From the NCBI GenBank assembly GCA_028821475.1, contig JAPPGB010000102.1:16635-80634 (forward strand): 64,000 bases of DNA, given 5' to 3'. Position numbers and translations under genes: made by a program. This DNA is from Spirochaetaceae bacterium. GTDB lineage: Bacteria; Spirochaetota; Spirochaetia; SZUA-6; Bin103. The notes beneath the pieces are model-generated. The model worked only from the letters and a program-made list of their open reading frames with translations. It did not search any database and was not told the origin of the DNA. Positions 60,664-64,000 of this stretch are shown piece by piece (positions within the stretch are counted from its first letter, which is position 1; each line of letters starts with the position of its first letter).

Positions 60664-60713
60664 GTCTACCTCCTATACTATCGCGACTGGAGCGTGCCGG
60701 CGCAACGACGACG

Positions 60714-63700
60714 ATGAAGGCGATGAACGCGCACGAGAGGGGACGCCGCGGCGGCGGGAGCGGGCTGCTGCGGCTGGCAGTTTGCGCAGTGCTGGCGCTG
60801 GTGGCGGCGGGCCTCTGCGCCGAGCCGCAGCCGCACTCGGTGGCGCGGCAGTGGAACGAGCTGACGCTGCAGGCGATTCGCAACGACTTCGCGCGGCCGC
60901 CGATCCACGCGCGCAACCTGTACCATGTGTCCGCCGCGATGTGGGACGCGTGGGCGGTCTACGACGACACCGCCGAGCCGATCTTCCTCAAGGAACGGAT
61001 CCAGGCCGACGACGTGGCCGCGGCGCGCCACGAGGCGATCAGCTACGCCGCCTACCGCGTGCTCTACCGCCGCTACCAGATCTCGCCCGGCGCCTACGTC
61101 TCCCTGCCCAGCTTCGACGACCTGCTGACCGAGCTCGGCTACGACTACCGCGTCACCGAGCGCGAGGGCAACAGTCCCGCCGCGGTGGGCAACCGCATCG
61201 CCAAGCTGATCCTCGACCAGGGCTACGACGACGGCGCCGACGAGCTGGGCTCCTACGCCTTCGAGTTCGACTACCGGCCGGTGAACCCGCCGCTGGTGGT
61301 GGCCAACTCCGGCGTCGGCGAGCTGGCCGACCCCAACCGCTGGCAGCCGCTGTCGCTGCGCCTGTTCGTCGACCAGGCCGGCCGCGTGCAGCCGGGCGGC
61401 GTGCAGCGCTTCATCGGCTCACACTGGGGCTCGGTGACATCCTTCTCCCTCCCCGGTGCCGGCATGACGGCCGGCGAGGGGGTGTTCCACGACCCCGGCC
61501 CGCCGCCCTACCTCGGCGGCGAGGGCAGCGACGAGTACCGCCACGGGTTCGCCGAGGTGCTGCGCTACTCCACCACGCTCGACCCCGACGACGGCGTGAT
61601 GATGGACATCTCGCCACTCTCCTTCGGCGGCAACAGCCTGGGGGCCAACGATGGGGTCGGCTACCACGTAAACCCGGTTACTGGAAAACCCTACGCGCCC
61701 AACCTCGTCAAGCGCGGCGACTGGGCGCGGGTGATTGCCGAGTTCTGGGCCGACGGCCCCGACTCGGAGACGCCGCCGGGGCACTGGAACTCCCTGGCCA
61801 ACTACGTGACCGACCACCCGCTGCTGGAGCGTCGCATCGGCGGCGAGGGGCCGGTGCTCGATCCGCTGGAGTGGGACGTGAAGCTGTACCTGGCCTTGAA
61901 CGGGGCGGTGCATGACGCCGCGGTCTGCGCCTGGGGGCTGAAGGGTCACTACGACTACGTGCGGCCGATCACCGCCATCCGCCACATGGCGGGACTGGGA
62001 CAGTCCTCCGACCCGGAGCTGCCCTCCTACGACCCGCACGGCCTGCCGCTGGAGCCGGGAGTGGCCGAGCTGATCACCGAGGAGAGTGCCGCACCCGGCG
62101 AGCGCCACGCCCACCTCGCCGAGCACGTCGGGGAGATCGCCGTCTACTCCTGGCTCGGCAAGCCGGAGGAGTCTGTACGGTCACTCCGTGACTTGGAAGA
62201 CGATGAAAGCCGACACCCAAGCATCACCCGCCGGCCAGCTTTTTCGGGCAAGGGAACCGACTACACCGGCGTGGACTGGATCCTCGGCATCGACTGGGTC
62301 CCCTACCAGCGCGACACCTTCGTCACGCCGCCGTTCGCCGGCTACATCTCGGGGCACAGCACCTTCAGCCGCGCGGCGGCGGAGGTGATGGCGCTGTTCA
62401 CCGGCAGCGAGTACTTTCCCGGCGGCCTGGGCGAATTCGAGGCCAAGGCCAACGAGTTCCTGGTGTTCGAGACCGGCCCCACCGAGACCGTGACGCTGCA
62501 GTGGGCGACCTATTACGACGCCTCCGACGAGGCCGGCATCTCGCGCCTCTACGGCGGCATCCACCCGCGCATGGACGACCTGCCGGGACGCCGCATCGGT
62601 TCCCTGATCGGCCGCGACGCGTTCGCCCGCGCCCTCACCTGGTTCGACGGCAGCGCCGCAGCCGTCCTTGCCCCCACAACCGCCGGCGAAGCGGACGCCA
62701 CGGTCGCTTCGCCGGCCGGCGGCCCTGCGCCGGGCTTCAGATTCACGGACGTGAGCACGGCCGCCGGCGTGAGCGGCGATGTATACAGCTCTGAGTCCGC
62801 GCACGGTCTCGGCGTCAACTGGATCGACATCGACAACGACGGCTGGGTGGATCTGTTCGCGGTCGGTGGCGCCCCGCGGTACCCGCCACGGCTGTTCCGC
62901 AACCTCGGTGACGGCACCTTCGAGGCCGCCCACCATCTCGTGCCGAAGCTCCCGGCCACCGACATGTCGGGGTCGATCTTTGCCGACTACGACAACGACG
63001 GCGACCGCGACATCTACGTCTACACCGATCGCTCGGAGTGGGTGATCACGCGCGAGAACCAACCCGACGGTCCGCCCAACCTGCTGCTGCAGAACCTCCT
63101 GGTAGAGAACGGAGGCGTCATCCTGCCCGGGGAGCCGTTGTTCCGCGAGGTCGCGGCGCTGGCCAGGGTCGATGACCGAGCAAGCCCCCCGCTGGGTGAG
63201 CTTTCGGCCCATCGCACCAAGGCCGCCGCCTGGCTCGACTACAACCGCGACGGCTGCATCGACCTCTACATCGGCCATCTGGTCATGAATGCCGCCGGGA
63301 CGCCGGCCAACCGCGACCGGCTCCTGCGCAACGACTGCGCCGGTGGCTTCCATGAGGCCACCACCGCCGCGGGCCTCTATCCTCCCTCCGCTACCGAATA
63401 CCGAGGCGCACTCGCCGTTCTCGGCGCCCACCTGGACACCGACCTGTGGCCCGACGTCTACGTGGTCAACGTCACCTACGGCACGGCCGACCCGGCCAGT
63501 CAGCTCGACCAGATCTACCGCAATCAGGGTGGCACCCTGGCACAGTGGTTTCGTGACTCGACGCGGATCGGAGACGACGCTCAGTGGGGCATGGGCATGG
63601 ACGTTGCCGATATCGATCACAACGGCACGTGGGACATCTACATCTCGGACTTGCTCTGGGATACGCCTCTCGAGGAGCCGCCATGGGGCAACGTGCTGTA

Positions 63701-64000
63701 TCTGGGCACCCCGAGTGGTGGGTTCACCGACAATCAGGCGTCGCGTGCAGGGGTGGTGGGCGATGACTCCTGGGGCGTCAACTTCCTGGACGTCGACCAC
63801 GACGGCTGGGAGGACCTGTTCATCACGACCATGCTCGGCGCCGCGGGCGAATTCCTGTTCGCCAACAATGGCGACGGCACCTTCACCAACGTGGCCGGAC
63901 GTGCCGGGATCGCTACCGGCAACGGCCGCGGCAGCGCCGTCGCGGATTACGATCGAGACGGCGACCTGGACATCGCGCTGGTCAACCACACCCACTGCCT
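60714..64000 (+). CDS. secreted vanadium haloperoxidase-like enzyme fused to FG-GAP repeats (3' end outside window)
   Basis: The frame from ATG 60714 stays open to the end of the window (1,095 codons seen). A signal peptide follows a basic start (RLAVCAVLALVAAGLCAEPQ). The first 640 residues match the vanadium-dependent haloperoxidase / PAP2-like fold: K410 and R417 in LKGHYDYVRPITAIRH (vanadate-binding K and RP), acid-base H548 in FAGYISGHSTFSRAAAEVM, and the vanadate-linking H617 in SRLYGGIHPRMDDLPGRRIG. From about residue 680 FG-GAP/VCBS repeats begin, with calcium-type loops (IDIDNDGWVDLFAVG, ADYDNDGDRDIYVY, ADIDHNGTWDIYIS, LDVDHDGWEDLFIT). About 28 residues near 488-516 look like a repeat-derived insertion. 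The enzyme may be a haloperoxidase or a bare phosphatase. Confidence 0.85.
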   Translation, partial: MKAMNAHERGRRGGGSGLLRLAVCAVLALVAAGLCAEPQPHSVARQWNELTLQAIRNDFARPPIHARNLYHVSAAMWDAWAVYDDTAEPIFLKERIQADDVAAARHEAISYAAYRVLYRRYQISPGAYVSLPSFDDLLTELGYDYRVTEREGNSPAAVGNRIAKLILDQGYDDGADELGSYAFEFDYRPVNPPLVVANSGVGELADPNRWQPLSLRLFVDQAGRVQPGGVQRFIGSHWGSVTSFSLPGAGMTAGEGVFHDPGPPPYLGGEGSDEYRHGFAEVLRYSTTLDPDDGVMMDISPLSFGGNSLGANDGVGYHVNPVTGKPYAPNLVKRGDWARVIAEFWADGPDSETPPGHWNSLANYVTDHPLLERRIGGEGPVLDPLEWDVKLYLALNGAVHDAAVCAWGLKGHYDYVRPITAIRHMAGLGQSSDPELPSYDPHGLPLEPGVAELITEESAAPGERHAHLAEHVGEIAVYSWLGKPEESVRSLRDLEDDESRHPSITRRPAFSGKGTDYTGVDWILGIDWVPYQRDTFVTPPFAGYISGHSTFSRAAAEVMALFTGSEYFPGGLGEFEAKANEFLVFETGPTETVTLQWATYYDASDEAGISRLYGGIHPRMDDLPGRRIGSLIGRDAFARALTWFDGSAAAVLAPTTAGEADATVASPAGGPAPGFRFTDVSTAAGVSGDVYSSESAHGLGVNWIDIDNDGWVDLFAVGGAPRYPPRLFRNLGDGTFEAAHHLVPKLPATDMSGSIFADYDNDGDRDIYVYTDRSEWVITRENQPDGPPNLLLQNLLVENGGVILPGEPLFREVAALARVDDRASPPLGELSAHRTKAAAWLDYNRDGCIDLYIGHLVMNAAGTPANRDRLLRNDCAGGFHEATTAAGLYPPSATEYRGALAVLGAHLDTDLWPDVYVVNVTYGTADPASQLDQIYRNQGGTLAQWFRDSTRIGDDAQWGMGMDVADIDHNGTWDIYISDLLWDTPLEEPPWGNVLYLGTPSGGFTDNQASRAGVVGDDSWGVNFLDVDHDGWEDLFITTMLGAAGEFLFANNGDGTFTNVAGRAGIATGNGRGSAVADYDRDGDLDIALVNHTHC
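62177..62205. repeat. short palindrome-containing repeat, copy 2, inside the haloperoxidase gene
   Basis: Matches the intergenic repeat at 60425-60453 at 27 of 29 positions. It lies in frame in the haloperoxidase-like gene, at the start of a stretch (SVRSLRDLEDDESRHPSI and onwards) that has no equivalent in the conserved pattern of the family between YSWLGKPE and GVDWILGIDWVPYQR. The frame is kept across it. Confidence 0.7.

Overview
The window is high-GC DNA from a free-living or host-associated heterotrophic bacterium. Nothing in it fixes the taxonomy. A DUF6062-type CxxC protein, dipeptide-type binding proteins with an Ala/Glu-rich mature start, and many sugar dehydrogenases, isomerases and sulfatases would suit a high-GC spirochaete or a sponge/marine-associated lineage, but this is inference. 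I recognised no rRNA, tRNA, transposase or CRISPR array.

Layout. 1-4.3 kb: an acyl-CoA dehydrogenase-type gene (cut by the window edge), then a Gfo/Idh/MocA oxidoreductase, a GNAT acetyltransferase and a GH29 alpha-L-fucosidase in one overlapping operon. 4.3-6.6 kb: an intact VapBC module, a truncated second copy of its promoter and antitoxin, and a lower-GC cassette of three overlapping unknown genes. 6.8-17.6 kb: two sulfatases, a zinc dehydrogenase, two sugar isomerase/epimerase-like proteins, an ABC exporter and a secreted M16 peptidase. 17.7-23 kb: a DUF4143 ATPase, a MocR regulator divergent from a flavin-binding protein, and a gamma-carbonic-anhydrase-like protein. 23.3-31 kb: a DUF4914 P-loop protein, a phosphopantetheinyl transferase coupled to a PptH-like phosphoesterase, a sulfite/nitrite reductase with an extra C-terminal domain, and a DUF6062 protein.

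31.7-37.2 kb and 49.6-53.4 kb hold two similar dipeptide/oligopeptide-type ABC loci. Each has a binding protein, then a strong hairpin with a T-tract, then two permeases, and neither has a nearby ATPase gene. 37.3-44.3 kb mixes a RelB-like antitoxin fused to an unknown domain, an amidohydrolase, a DUF2442/DUF4160 pair, acetyl-CoA synthetase and an AAA ATPase/Toprim pair with a defence-like layout. 44.3-49.4 kb carries cbiB, a frameshifted cobD-like gene, an AbiE module with operator-like inverted repeats, and two lipoproteins.

53.6-60.7 kb contains two close paralogues of an AAA-ATPase-like/DUF1703 protein. The second is flanked by an intact SnoaL-like gene and a deleted copy of the same gene, which records a local duplication. 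The last 3.3 kb is a secreted vanadium haloperoxidase-like enzyme fused to FG-GAP repeats that runs off the window. A short palindrome-containing repeat lies in frame inside it.

Themes: carbohydrate and sulfated-glycan use, uptake of oligopeptide-like solutes, and a high density of small toxin-antitoxin, defence-like and decaying genes. The most promising uncharacterised units are the ATPase/Toprim pair, the RelB fusion with its partner, the three-gene cassette at 5.4-6.6 kb, and the PPTase/PptH-like pair.
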